A stretch of 64,000 nt of DNA from Rhodospirillaceae bacterium (GTDB lineage: Bacteria; Pseudomonadota; Alphaproteobacteria; Kiloniellales; DSM-21159): assembly GCA_006969625.1 (NCBI GenBank), contig CP030885.1:2863430-2927429 (forward strand), written 5' to 3'. Of the stretch, positions 1-8,343 are shown piece by piece; position 1 is the stretch's first letter, and the number at the start of each line of letters is the position of its first letter. The notes under the pieces are model-generated. The model saw only the letters and a list, made by a program, of their open reading frames with translations, was not told where the DNA came from and did not search any database. Both the position numbers and the translations under genes were made by a program.

Positions 1-2
1 TT

Positions 3-1724
3 ACCTACATGCGGACCGACGGCGTCGGCATGTCGAACGACGCCATCTCCCAGGCCCGCGACCTGATCGCGCAGCGACACGGCGAGCGCTACGTCCCCGA
101 CCAGGCGCGCATCTACAAGACCAAGGCGAAGAACGCCCAGGAGGCGCACGAGGCGATCCGCCCGACCGACCTGACCCGCCTGCCGAAGGAGGTCGCCCGC
201 TATCTGGGCGACGACGAGGCGCGCCTCTACGAGCTGATCTGGACCCGTGCGCTCGCCAGCCAGATGCAGTCGGCCGAGCTCGATCAGATGACGGTGCAGG
301 TCGACGTCGACCGCGGCACGGCCAAGCTGCGCGCCACGGGTACAGTGGTGGTGTTCGACGGCTTCCTGACGCTCTACCAGGAAGGCCGCGACGAGCCGGC
401 CGAGGAGGAGAGCGAGGGCAAGCGCCTGCCCGCCCTGAGCCAGGGCCAGGACCTGAACCGCAAGGCGGTGACGCCCGAGCAGCATTTCACCCAGCCGCCG
501 CCGCGCTACTCCGAGGCAAGCCTGGTGAAAAAGCTGGAGGAGCTCGGCATCGGCCGGCCCTCGACCTACGCCTCCATCCTCCAGGTGCTGCAGGACCGCG
601 AGTATGTCCGCCTCGACAAGAAGCGCTTCGTGCCGGAGGACCGCGGCCGCATCGTCACCGCCTTCTTGAGCGCCTTCTTCCGGCGCTACGTCGAGTACGA
701 CTTCACCGCCAGCCTGGAGGAAGACCTCGATCGCATCTCCGCCGGCGACAGCCAGTGGCAGGAGGTGCTGCGCCGCTTCTGGGAGGCCTTCAGCCAGGCG
801 GTCGAGGAGACCAAGGGCCTGCGCATCTCCGACGTGATCGAAGAGCTCGACCGCGACCTCGGCTCGCACTTCTTCCCGCAGGATCCCGAACATCCGGAGA
901 AGGATCCGCGCACCTGCCCCGCCTGCGGCAGCGGTCGGCTCGGCCTGCGCCTGGGCAAGACCGGCGGCTTCATCGGCTGTTCCAATTACCCGGAATGCCG
1001 CCTCACCCGGCCGCTGGCCCAGCAGGCGGAGGAGGGCAGCGGCGGCACGGCGCCGGGCGAGGCCGGCCCCAAGGTCCTGGGCGAGGATCCGCAGAGCGGC
1101 GCGGAGATCAGCCTGCGCAAGGGGCCCTACGGCTTCTACGTTCAGCTCGGGGAACAAGGCGAAGACAAGAAGGCCAAGCCCAAGCGGACTTCCCTGCCGC
1201 GCGGACTGGCCCCCGCCGACGTCGATCTGGAGGCGGCGCGCAAGCTGTTGTCGCTGCCGCGCAGCCTCGGCACCCATGAGGGCGAGGAGATCACCGCCGG
1301 GATCGGCCGCTTCGGGCCCTACGTGAAGCGCGGCAGCACCTACAAGTCGATCCCGGCCGACGAGGACGTCCTGACCATCGGCCTCAACCGCGCCGTCGAC
1401 CTGCTGGCCCAGGCGAAGGGCGCCGGCGCCCAGGCGCTGAAGACGCTCGGCGAGCACCCGAGCGACGGCAAACCGGTGACGCTGCATGCGGGGCGCTACG
1501 GCCCCTATGTCAAGCACGGCCGCACCAACGCCTCGCTGCCCAAGGACATGGACAAGGACGAGATCGACCTGCTGCAGGCGGTCGAGCTGCTCGGCAGGCA
1601 GACGGCGAAGAAGAAGGGCGGCGGCAAGGCGGCGGCCGGCAAGAGCAGTGCGGCCGGGAAGACCTCGTCCAAGACCGCCGCGAAGAAGAGCGGCGCAAGG
1701 ACGAAAAAGGCGGCCGAGAGCTAG
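3..1724 (+). CDS. topA: DNA topoisomerase I, C-terminal part (5' end outside window)
   Basis: Type IA topoisomerase that relaxes negatively supercoiled DNA. The frame is open from the left edge, so the N-terminal Toprim half is missing. The visible part opens with T-Y-M-R-T-D; the Tyr codon at bases 6-8 corresponds to the catalytic tyrosine of the family. A C4 zinc finger (CPAC followed by CSNYPEC) lies about 300 residues in, followed by three repeats of the G-x-F/Y-G-P-Y-V-K kind (RKGPYGFY, GRFGPYVKRG, GRYGPYVKHG) and a Lys/Ala-rich tail, as in alphaproteobacterial TopA. rnr follows after 68 bp in the same direction; a short GC hairpin (about 1750-1763) lies between them. The family call is firm; only the true start cannot be seen. 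Confidence 0.97.
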   Translation, partial: TYMRTDGVGMSNDAISQARDLIAQRHGERYVPDQARIYKTKAKNAQEAHEAIRPTDLTRLPKEVARYLGDDEARLYELIWTRALASQMQSAELDQMTVQVDVDRGTAKLRATGTVVVFDGFLTLYQEGRDEPAEEESEGKRLPALSQGQDLNRKAVTPEQHFTQPPPRYSEASLVKKLEELGIGRPSTYASILQVLQDREYVRLDKKRFVPEDRGRIVTAFLSAFFRRYVEYDFTASLEEDLDRISAGDSQWQEVLRRFWEAFSQAVEETKGLRISDVIEELDRDLGSHFFPQDPEHPEKDPRTCPACGSGRLGLRLGKTGGFIGCSNYPECRLTRPLAQQAEEGSGGTAPGEAGPKVLGEDPQSGAEISLRKGPYGFYVQLGEQGEDKKAKPKRTSLPRGLAPADVDLEAARKLLSLPRSLGTHEGEEITAGIGRFGPYVKRGSTYKSIPADEDVLTIGLNRAVDLLAQAKGAGAQALKTLGEHPSDGKPVTLHAGRYGPYVKHGRTNASLPKDMDKDEIDLLQAVELLGRQTAKKKGGGKAAAGKSSAAGKTSSKTAAKKSGARTKKAAES

Positions 1725-1792
1725 CGGGCGCGCCCCACCGGGCCTAGGTTGGGCCGAACGGCCCGCACAGAGCCGCCGAACAAGGACGCCCC

Positions 1793-4156
1793 GTGGCCCG
1801 CGAAGATTTCGTCGAGGATTTCCCGCCTGCCGAGGAGATCCTCAAGTACATCCAGGAGAGCCCCACTCCCGTCGACAAGCGCGACCTAGCCCGCGCCTTC
1901 AACCTGAAGGGCGCGCAGCGCCGGCGCCTGCGCGAAGTGCTCGCCGAACTGCAGGAGCAGGGCAAACTGGAGGACAAGGGCAAGAAGAAGCTGGCCCCGC
2001 CCGACCGGCTGCCGCCCGTCGGCGTGGTCGAGGTCGCCGACATCGACGAGGACGGCGAGTTGATCGCCCGCCCGGCCAACTGGCACGAGGAGGAGGTGGG
2101 CCCGCCGCCGCGCATCTATCTGGGCGCCGGCACCCGCAGCCGCGCGGCCTTGGCGATCGGCGACCGGGCGCTCGCCAAGCTGGAGCGCGTCGAGGACGGC
2201 GTCTACGAAGGCAAGGTCATCCGCCGCATCGGCCGCTCGCCGCGTCGCGTGCTCGGCATCTACGAGACGACGGCCCAGGGCGGGCGGCTGAGCCCCACCG
2301 ACAAGCGGGCCAAGCAGGACTACGTGCTGAAGCCGGAAGACGCGGCCGGCGCCGCCCCGGGCGAGCTGGTCTTGGCCGAGGTCAAGGGCTACCACCCGCG
2401 CATGGGCCTGCGCGACGTGCGCGTGGTCGAGCGGCTGGGCAGCCTCGACAACCAGCGCGCCCTCTCGCTGATCGCCATCCACGAGCACGGCCTGCGCACG
2501 GCCTTCCCCGAGGAGGCGGTGGCAGAAGCGGAGGCAGCGGGCGCGGTCGGCCCGAAGGGCCGCGAGGACCTGCGTCCGGTGCCGCTGGTCACCATCGATG
2601 GCGCCGACGCCCGCGACTTCGACGACGCGGTGTATGCCGAGCCTGATGCAGACAAGAAGAACCCTAACGGCTGGCGGGTGCTGGTCGCCATCGCCGACGT
2701 CGCCCACTACGTGCATGCCGACAGCGCGCTCGACCGCGAGGCGCGGGCGCGCGGCAACTCCGCATACTTCCCCGACCGCGTCGTGCCGATGCTGCCCGAG
2801 GCCCTTTCCAACGGCTGGTGCTCCCTGCGGCCGGACGAGGAGCGCGGCTGCCTGGCCGTCTGGATGACGCTGGACGCAGAGGGCAAGCTCCTGAAGTGGC
2901 GCTTCCTGCGCGGCCTGATGCGCTCGGCCGCGCGCCTGACCTACGAACAAGTGCAGGCGGCGATCGACGGCGCCCCGGACGGCACCGCCGCCCCCCTGCT
3001 CGACCCGGTGATCCGGCCGCTCTACGGCGCCTTCGGCGCCTTGCTGGCCAACCGCCGCCAGCGCGGCACCCTCGAGCTGGACGTGCCGGAGCGCAGGATC
3101 GTTATCGGCGCCGACGGCAACGTTGCCGGTGTCGAGACCCGTAGCCGCCTGGACAGCCACCGGGTGATCGAAGAGCTGATGATCTGCGCCAACGTGGCGG
3201 CGGCGAGCGAGCTGGAGCGGCTGCGCCAGCCCTGCATGTACCGCGTCCACGACGAGCCCGACCCCGAGAAGGTGGAGGCGCTGCGCGAGGTGCTCGACGG
3301 CGTCGGCGTCCGCCTGGCGAAAGGCCAGGTGATCCGCCCGCGTACCTTCCAGAAGGTGCTCGATCAGGCGGCGCAGACGCCCTACTACCACATGGTCAGC
3401 GAACTGGTGCTGCGCTGCCAGGCGCAGGCCAACTACAGCCCCGACAACCTCGGTCACTTCGGCCTGGCGCTGCAGCGCTACGCCCACTTCACCTCGCCGA
3501 TCCGCCGCTATGCCGACCTGCTGGTCCACCGCGCGATGATCCGCGGCCTGGGGCTGGGCGAGGACGGCCTGAGCGAGGCCCAAGCCGGCAGGTTCAAGGA
3601 GATCGGCGAACACATCTCACAGACCGAACGGGCGGCCGCGGCGGCCGAGCGCGACGCCAACGACCGCATGACGGCCGCCTTCCTGTCGGAGCGGGTCGGC
3701 GAGATCTTCGAAGCGCGGGTCAACGGCGTCACCCGCTTCGGCCTCTTCGTCACCCTGGACGAAAGCGGCGCCGACGGCCTGGTGCCGATCTCCAGCCTGC
3801 CCGACGACTTCTACGTGCACGACGAGCGGCGCCACTGCCTGGTCGGCCGGCGCTGGGGGCGCACCTTTACCCTTGGCGAGGCCGTGACGGTTCGCCTGAT
3901 CGAGGCGGACGCCACCACCGGCGGCCTGATGATGCACCTCGTCGAAGGCCCGGGCGAGGTCGCCGACACAAGAGAGGAGCCCGTTTACGAAGGCGCGCGG
4001 CCGAAGCGGCCCGCCGGCGGTCGCAAGCCGGACAAGCTGGCGCCGCCCAAGGCGAAGGGCCGCGCCGCCGGCGAGCAGACGGCCGGCGCGACCGAGGGCG
4101 CCGCGGCCCGCCGCACGCCGCAGGCGCGGCGGGCCCGGATCCGGCGCCGGCGGTGA
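1793..4156 (+). CDS. rnr: ribonuclease R
   Basis: Processive 3'-5' exoribonuclease of the RNB family, which degrades structured RNA and works with SmpB/tmRNA in quality control (family knowledge). It has 787 residues with a GTG start. An N-terminal winged-helix region (about 10-70) and cold-shock OB domains come first. The RNB core follows, with the metal-binding motif DGADARDFDDAV near residues 269-280 and FTSPIRRYADLLVHR near 565. An S1 domain lies around 635-720, and the tail is basic and low-complexity (Lys/Arg/Ala-rich). Length and order match the family. The topA-rnr arrangement is common in alphaproteobacteria. smpB lies 3 kb downstream on the other strand. Confidence 0.97.
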   Translation: MAREDFVEDFPPAEEILKYIQESPTPVDKRDLARAFNLKGAQRRRLREVLAELQEQGKLEDKGKKKLAPPDRLPPVGVVEVADIDEDGELIARPANWHEEEVGPPPRIYLGAGTRSRAALAIGDRALAKLERVEDGVYEGKVIRRIGRSPRRVLGIYETTAQGGRLSPTDKRAKQDYVLKPEDAAGAAPGELVLAEVKGYHPRMGLRDVRVVERLGSLDNQRALSLIAIHEHGLRTAFPEEAVAEAEAAGAVGPKGREDLRPVPLVTIDGADARDFDDAVYAEPDADKKNPNGWRVLVAIADVAHYVHADSALDREARARGNSAYFPDRVVPMLPEALSNGWCSLRPDEERGCLAVWMTLDAEGKLLKWRFLRGLMRSAARLTYEQVQAAIDGAPDGTAAPLLDPVIRPLYGAFGALLANRRQRGTLELDVPERRIVIGADGNVAGVETRSRLDSHRVIEELMICANVAAASELERLRQPCMYRVHDEPDPEKVEALREVLDGVGVRLAKGQVIRPRTFQKVLDQAAQTPYYHMVSELVLRCQAQANYSPDNLGHFGLALQRYAHFTSPIRRYADLLVHRAMIRGLGLGEDGLSEAQAGRFKEIGEHISQTERAAAAAERDANDRMTAAFLSERVGEIFEARVNGVTRFGLFVTLDESGADGLVPISSLPDDFYVHDERRHCLVGRRWGRTFTLGEAVTVRLIEADATTGGLMMHLVEGPGEVADTREEPVYEGARPKRPAGGRKPDKLAPPKAKGRAAGEQTAGATEGAAARRTPQARRARIRRRR

Positions 4157-4360
4157 TCGCATTCACTGCCGCGGTGTCACGCCGGCCGGCAAGCTGTCGT
4201 TTACGCTTGGCGCCCTATCTTTGTCACAAGGGCGCGACAGACTGCGACGCGGTATCGAAGGCGCTGCGCCGCGTCACAGCGATTTTTCGGCTGCAGCGCG
4301 GCCAACGGCTGGCATAACATGTGCGGCCGGGACTTGCGCGAGGAGCGCAACGGGGGAGTC

Positions 4361-5938
4361 ATGTCCATCCGCCGCAGAATCGGTTCGGTCGCGATCGCCG
4401 GCGCCACCTTGCTGGCGCTGGGCGCCTGCACGACACAGGAGCTGCACAGCCAGCCGGCGGTCTACGACACGGCGCGGGCCGAGCGCATGTTCAACGCCGG
4501 CTACCAGGACGTGACGGCCGTCTACATCGAGGACATCGAGGTCGACGACCTGGCCCTGGCCGGCCTGAGCGCGATCGACCAACTCGACCCGAAGGTGACC
4601 TATCGCGGTACCGGCTCTGCCGTCGAGCTGTCGTACGACGGCACCCTCCGTCATACCTTTCCGGCGCCGGCACCGCGCGACGGCAGCGGCTGGGCAAGCG
4701 TCACGGCGCAGGCCCTGGCGGCGGCACACAAGGTGTCCCCGGTTCTTGCCGAGACGCGGCCGGAAGAGGTCTACGAGACCGTCTTCGACGGCATGGTGGC
4801 CGAGCTGGACGCCTATTCGCGCTATGCCGGACGGGAAGAGGCGCGCGAGAACCGGGCGAGCCGCGACGGCTTCGGCGGCGTCGGCGTGCGCATCCGTGTC
4901 GAGGAGGAGGGTGTGCGCCTGGTCTCGGTGATGGAGGACACCCCGGCGGAAGCGGCCGGCCTTCAGGACGAGGACCTGATCGTCGCGATCGAGGACGTGC
5001 CCACCCCCGGCATGGACCAGCGCGAGGTGGTCCGCGCCCTGCGCGGGCCGATCGGCACCCACGTCCGTGTCACCGTTGCGCGGGAGGGCGCTCCGGCCGC
5101 CTTCGAGGTCGATATCGAGCGCGATCACATCGTGCCGCAGACCGTCACATACCGGACCGCCGATGGTGTGGCGGTGATCCGCATCGCCGGCTTCAACCAG
5201 TCCACAACCCGCACCCTGCGGGAGAAGATCTTCCGCGCCGAACGGGAGCTGGGCGACAAGCTGCGCGGCTTCGTCATCGATCTGCGCGACAATCCCGGCG
5301 GCCTGCTCGACCAGGCCGTCTCGGTCGCCGACCTCTTCGTGCCGCAGGGGCGGATCGTCTCCACCCACGGCCGTCACCCGGACAGCCATCAGTATTTCGA
5401 CGCGCGCCGCGACGACCTGATCGGCGATCTGCCGATCGTCGTGCTGATCAACGGCAATTCGGCCTCCGCCTCGGAGATCGTCGCCGCCGCGCTGCAGGAC
5501 AGCGGCAAGGCGCTGGTCGTCGGCTCCAACTCTTTCGGCAAGGGTACGGTGCAGACCGTCCTGCGGCTGCCCAACGACGGCGAGCTGACGCTGACATGGG
5601 CACGGTTCCACGCACCGAGCGGCTATGCGCTGCACAAGCGCGGCGTGCTGCCGGACATCTGCATCGCCGACGACACCTCCGACCCGGGCATGGTCGTCGC
5701 CCAGTTGCGCCGCGGCGAACTGCTGATTCCCGCTGCCCAGCGCCAGGCGCCGATCGACCTGCACGACGAGGCGGCGCTCGAGGCGCTGCGTGCGCTCTGC
5801 CCGACGCGCGACAGCGAAGGCGAGCTCGATGTCGAGGTGGCGCTGGAGTTGATCGGCGACCCCGCGCTCTATGCCGCGACCAGCGAAGGCCCGCTCAGCA
5901 CCGCCAGCCGCGTGCGCGAGGCCACCCGCGTCGAATAG
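4361..5938 (+). CDS. S41-family C-terminal processing protease, predicted lipoprotein
   Basis: Serine protease of the CtpA/Prc family, predicted to act on the periplasmic side of a membrane. The ATG at 4361 is chosen over an in-frame ATG 42 bp upstream because it follows a GGGGGAG-type ribosome site and begins a clear lipoprotein signal: a basic start, a hydrophobic stretch and the lipobox L-G-A-C with Cys23. A PDZ domain (about residues 165-245, starting GGVGVRI) is followed by the catalytic core with the SASASEI serine motif near residue 367 and the Lys motif FGKGTVQT about 25 residues later. That gives a complete Ser/Lys dyad. 525 residues. Its substrate cannot be told from context. Confidence 0.9.
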   Translation: MSIRRRIGSVAIAGATLLALGACTTQELHSQPAVYDTARAERMFNAGYQDVTAVYIEDIEVDDLALAGLSAIDQLDPKVTYRGTGSAVELSYDGTLRHTFPAPAPRDGSGWASVTAQALAAAHKVSPVLAETRPEEVYETVFDGMVAELDAYSRYAGREEARENRASRDGFGGVGVRIRVEEEGVRLVSVMEDTPAEAAGLQDEDLIVAIEDVPTPGMDQREVVRALRGPIGTHVRVTVAREGAPAAFEVDIERDHIVPQTVTYRTADGVAVIRIAGFNQSTTRTLREKIFRAERELGDKLRGFVIDLRDNPGGLLDQAVSVADLFVPQGRIVSTHGRHPDSHQYFDARRDDLIGDLPIVVLINGNSASASEIVAAALQDSGKALVVGSNSFGKGTVQTVLRLPNDGELTLTWARFHAPSGYALHKRGVLPDICIADDTSDPGMVVAQLRRGELLIPAAQRQAPIDLHDEAALEALRALCPTRDSEGELDVEVALELIGDPALYAATSEGPLSTASRVREATRVE

Positions 5939-5956
5939 CCGACCGGTGCTTCCGGA

Positions 5957-6619
5957 GTGAGCTTTCGGCCCTGCACATCAGGCCCCGCCACCCCTCGAGA
6001 CGCCGCCGGCGTCGTCGCCGTCCGACGGCCACGTCAGGGCGCGCCGGAGATCCTGCTCGGCAGGCGGCACGCGCGCACCCGCTTCATGCCGGGCGTCTAC
6101 GTCGGGCCGGGCGGCCGCCTCGACGCCGGCGATGCCCGTCCGAGCGGTTTTCCGGAGACGTCGCCGCGGGCGGAAGGCGCGGTCGATGCGGCGACGCGGC
6201 GCCGGTTGCTGGCCTTCGCGCGTTGCGCGCTGCGCGAGACGGCGGAGGAAACCGGCCTGCTGTTCGGCCGGCCGGACGACGGGAGCGCAGCGGCGCAGCC
6301 GGCGTGGCGAGCCTTCGCCGCGGCCGGGCTGTCCCCCGCCTTCGGCGCGCTGCGGCTGATCGCGCGGGCGATCACACCAAGCGACTCGCCGATCCGCTTC
6401 CACACCCGCTTCTTCCTGATCGACGGGGCGCTGGCCTGCGGCGGACGTACCGGGGACGGCGAGTTGGAGGACGTCGGCTGGGTGCCGGCCACGCGCATCG
6501 AAAATCTGCCGATGGCCGAGGTCACCGCGCTGGTGCTGGCCGAAGCGCTGCGCCAATGCGAGACCCCGGGACCGGCACGCGCCTACACTTGGCGGGGTTC
6601 TCGTCGCGTCTTTCGCTAG
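5957..6619 (+). CDS. NUDIX hydrolase
   Basis: 220 residues with a GTG start 18 bp after the protease stop, so probably co-transcribed. The diagnostic half of the NUDIX box, RETAEETGLL, is clear near residues 94-103. The preceding Gly of the box lies far upstream (VGPGGRLD near residue 37) because about 30 residues are inserted between them, an arrangement seen in NUDT7/NUDT19-like coenzyme A or nucleotide-sugar hydrolases. Substrate unknown. The TAG stop lies inside the terminal CTAG of the palindromic repeat that follows, so the last codons may have been set by that element. Confidence 0.85.
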   Translation: MSFRPCTSGPATPRDAAGVVAVRRPRQGAPEILLGRRHARTRFMPGVYVGPGGRLDAGDARPSGFPETSPRAEGAVDAATRRRLLAFARCALRETAEETGLLFGRPDDGSAAAQPAWRAFAAAGLSPAFGALRLIARAITPSDSPIRFHTRFFLIDGALACGGRTGDGELEDVGWVPATRIENLPMAEVTALVLAEALRQCETPGPARAYTWRGSRRVFR

Positions 6620-6752
6620 AGCAGGATCGTCTTGGATGGAATCGCTTTGGCGATCCCATCCAAGACGATCCTGCTCTATTCATAGAGTTAGCGAGCGATT
6701 CACGTCACGGGTGGAAGCGGATCCGCTTCCACCCGTGACGATCGCGCTCTAG
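6616..6752. repeat. double-hairpin palindromic intergenic element, copy A
   Basis: 137 bp bounded by CTAGAGC and GCTCTAG. The first hairpin (6618-6677) has a 28-bp stem with one mismatch and the loop TTTG. The second (6703-6740) is a perfect 38-base palindrome centred on GGATCC. The element separates convergent genes and supplies the TAG of the NUDIX gene (6617-6619) and the TAG of smpB (6749-6751). A second copy, inverted, lies at 54187-54326. It carries no coding frame of its own that I would accept. It probably acts as a bidirectional terminator or transcript 3'-end stabiliser (inference). It resembles small non-autonomous or REP-type palindromes common in alphaproteobacteria. Confidence 0.9.
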
Positions 6753-7207
6753 TTGTTGGCGCGCAGCAGCCGGGCCTTCTGGCGCTCCCAGTCTCGCTTC
6801 TTGATGTCCTCGCGCTTGTCCGCCTTCTTCTTGCCGCGCGCCAGCCCGAGGTTCAGCTTGGCGATGCCACGCGCGTTGAAGTAGATCGACAGCGGCACGA
6901 GGGTGTAGCCCTCGCGCTTGACCTGGCCCATCAGCTTGTCGAGCTGGCGCTTGTGGAGCAGCAGCTTGCGCGGCCGCATCGGATCGTGCCCGAAGCGCGC
7001 GGCTGGGGCGTATTCGGAGATGTGCGCGTTCATCAGCCAGAGCTCGCCGCCCTGGTCGACGGCAAAGGCCTGACCGATGTTGGCCCGCCCCTCGCGCAGC
7101 GACTTCACTTCGGAGCCGGTGAGCTGCAGGCCCGCCTCGAGCGTTTCCTCGATGTGGTACTCGTGGCGGGCCTTGCGGTTCTGGGCGACGGTTCTGGGCG
7201 GCGGCAT
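6749..7207 (-). CDS. smpB: SsrA-binding protein
   Basis: 152-residue partner of tmRNA in trans-translation, which rescues stalled ribosomes. The start is set at MPPPRTVAQNRKARHEY because family members begin with the same A-x-N-R-K-A-x-x-x-Y pattern; the frame stays open further upstream but overlaps dapA. Typical blocks are present: GLQLTGSEVKSLREG, the LLLHKRQL segment, and a basic C-terminal tail (GKKKADKREDIKKRDWERQK) that inserts into the decoding centre. It lies 23 bp downstream of dapA, a common alphaproteobacterial pair. Its stop codon is inside the palindromic element. Confidence 0.96.
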   Translation of the reverse strand: MPPPRTVAQNRKARHEYHIEETLEAGLQLTGSEVKSLREGRANIGQAFAVDQGGELWLMNAHISEYAPAARFGHDPMRPRKLLLHKRQLDKLMGQVKREGYTLVPLSIYFNARGIAKLNLGLARGKKKADKREDIKKRDWERQKARLLRANN

Positions 7208-7230
7208 GAAGATCAGACGGCAGGACCCGG

Positions 7231-8118
7231 CTAGTTGATCAGCCCGGCGTGCACCATGGCGCCGCGCACCTTGGCCTGGGTCTCGGGCGCCACCGGCACC
7301 AGCGGCAGGCGCACCTCCTCGCGGCAGTGCCCGAGCAGCGACAGGGCGTACTTCACCGGCTGCGGGTTCGGCTCCACGAAGAGCGCGCCGAACAGCGGCA
7401 TGAGGCGGTCGTTCAACGCCTGTGCCTTGGCCGCCTGCCCGGCCCGCCAGGCGTCGTGCAGCTCCCGGCACAGGCGGGGCGCGACGTTGGACGCCACGGA
7501 GATGCAGCCGTGCCCCCCCATCGCCAGGAACGGCAGGATCGTCGCATCCTCGCCCGAGAGCATGGCAAAGTCGCCCGGAATCGCCTGGCGGGTCTTCCAA
7601 GGGCGCAGCACGTCGGCGGTGGCGTCCTTGACGCCGACGATGCGCGGCAGCTCGGCGAGGCGCGCCATGGTCTCGACCGACACGTCGACGACCGAGCGCC
7701 CTGGAATGTTGTAGACCAGGATCGGCAGCTCGCTGGCGTCATGGATCGCCTTGAAGTGCTGGTACATCCCCTCCTGGTTCGGCTTGTTGTAGTAGGGCGT
7801 CACCACAAGCGCCGCATCGGCGCCGGCGGCCTGCGCATGCCGGGTGAAGTCGATCGCCTCGGCGGTCGAGTTGGACCCCGTCCCTGCGATCACCGGCACG
7901 CGCCCGCGCACCTGGTCGACGCAGATCTCCACGACCTGCTTGTGCTCGTCGTGGGTCAGGGTCGGCGATTCGCCCGTGGTGCCGACGGGCACCAGCGCCT
8001 CGGTCCCCTCGTCGATCTGCCAGTCGACGAATTTGCGGAAGCTGGCCTCGTCCACCTTGCCGCCGGCGAACGGCGTGACCATTGCGGTGAGGGAGCCCGT
8101 AAACATCGGACTGGCCAT
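7231..8118 (-). CDS. dapA: 4-hydroxy-tetrahydrodipicolinate synthase
   Basis: Condenses pyruvate with aspartate semialdehyde in lysine and diaminopimelate synthesis. 295 residues, the usual family length. Active-site features are intact: the GTTGES motif at 46-51 (Thr47/48), Tyr136 in LVYNIPGR and the Schiff-base Lys164 in VGVKDAT. The start ATG at 8118 begins MASPMFTGS and is preceded by a GAAGGAAG ribosome site. It is divergent from the lytic transglycosylase, with about 225 bp between the two starts; a TATATG-like -10 on the minus strand near 8235 is possible but weak. Co-oriented with smpB. Confidence 0.96.
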   Translation of the reverse strand: MASPMFTGSLTAMVTPFAGGKVDEASFRKFVDWQIDEGTEALVPVGTTGESPTLTHDEHKQVVEICVDQVRGRVPVIAGTGSNSTAEAIDFTRHAQAAGADAALVVTPYYNKPNQEGMYQHFKAIHDASELPILVYNIPGRSVVDVSVETMARLAELPRIVGVKDATADVLRPWKTRQAIPGDFAMLSGEDATILPFLAMGGHGCISVASNVAPRLCRELHDAWRAGQAAKAQALNDRLMPLFGALFVEPNPQPVKYALSLLGHCREEVRLPLVPVAPETQAKVRGAMVHAGLIN

Positions 8119-8343
8119 GATTCCACTTCCTTCAGACGCCTTGAGCCGAGTTCGGCGGTAAAGGGCGGTGCGCACACGCCGCCGCCGCCCGAGTGCCGCG
8201 AATAAAACCTGCAAACCTACGCGGCCCGGCACCATATAGGGCCGATGCGCAGGCAGCAAGCGGGCCGAATTCGGCCACCGCATGCCCGCGGATATCTTCC
8301 GGGACTCCGCGTTTGCTGGTAGCTTCGCGCCTGCAGCATCCGG

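Noticed and set aside
1886..3613. Open frame of 575 codons antisense to rnr
   Set aside because: No family resemblance and explained by third-position GC bias in rnr.
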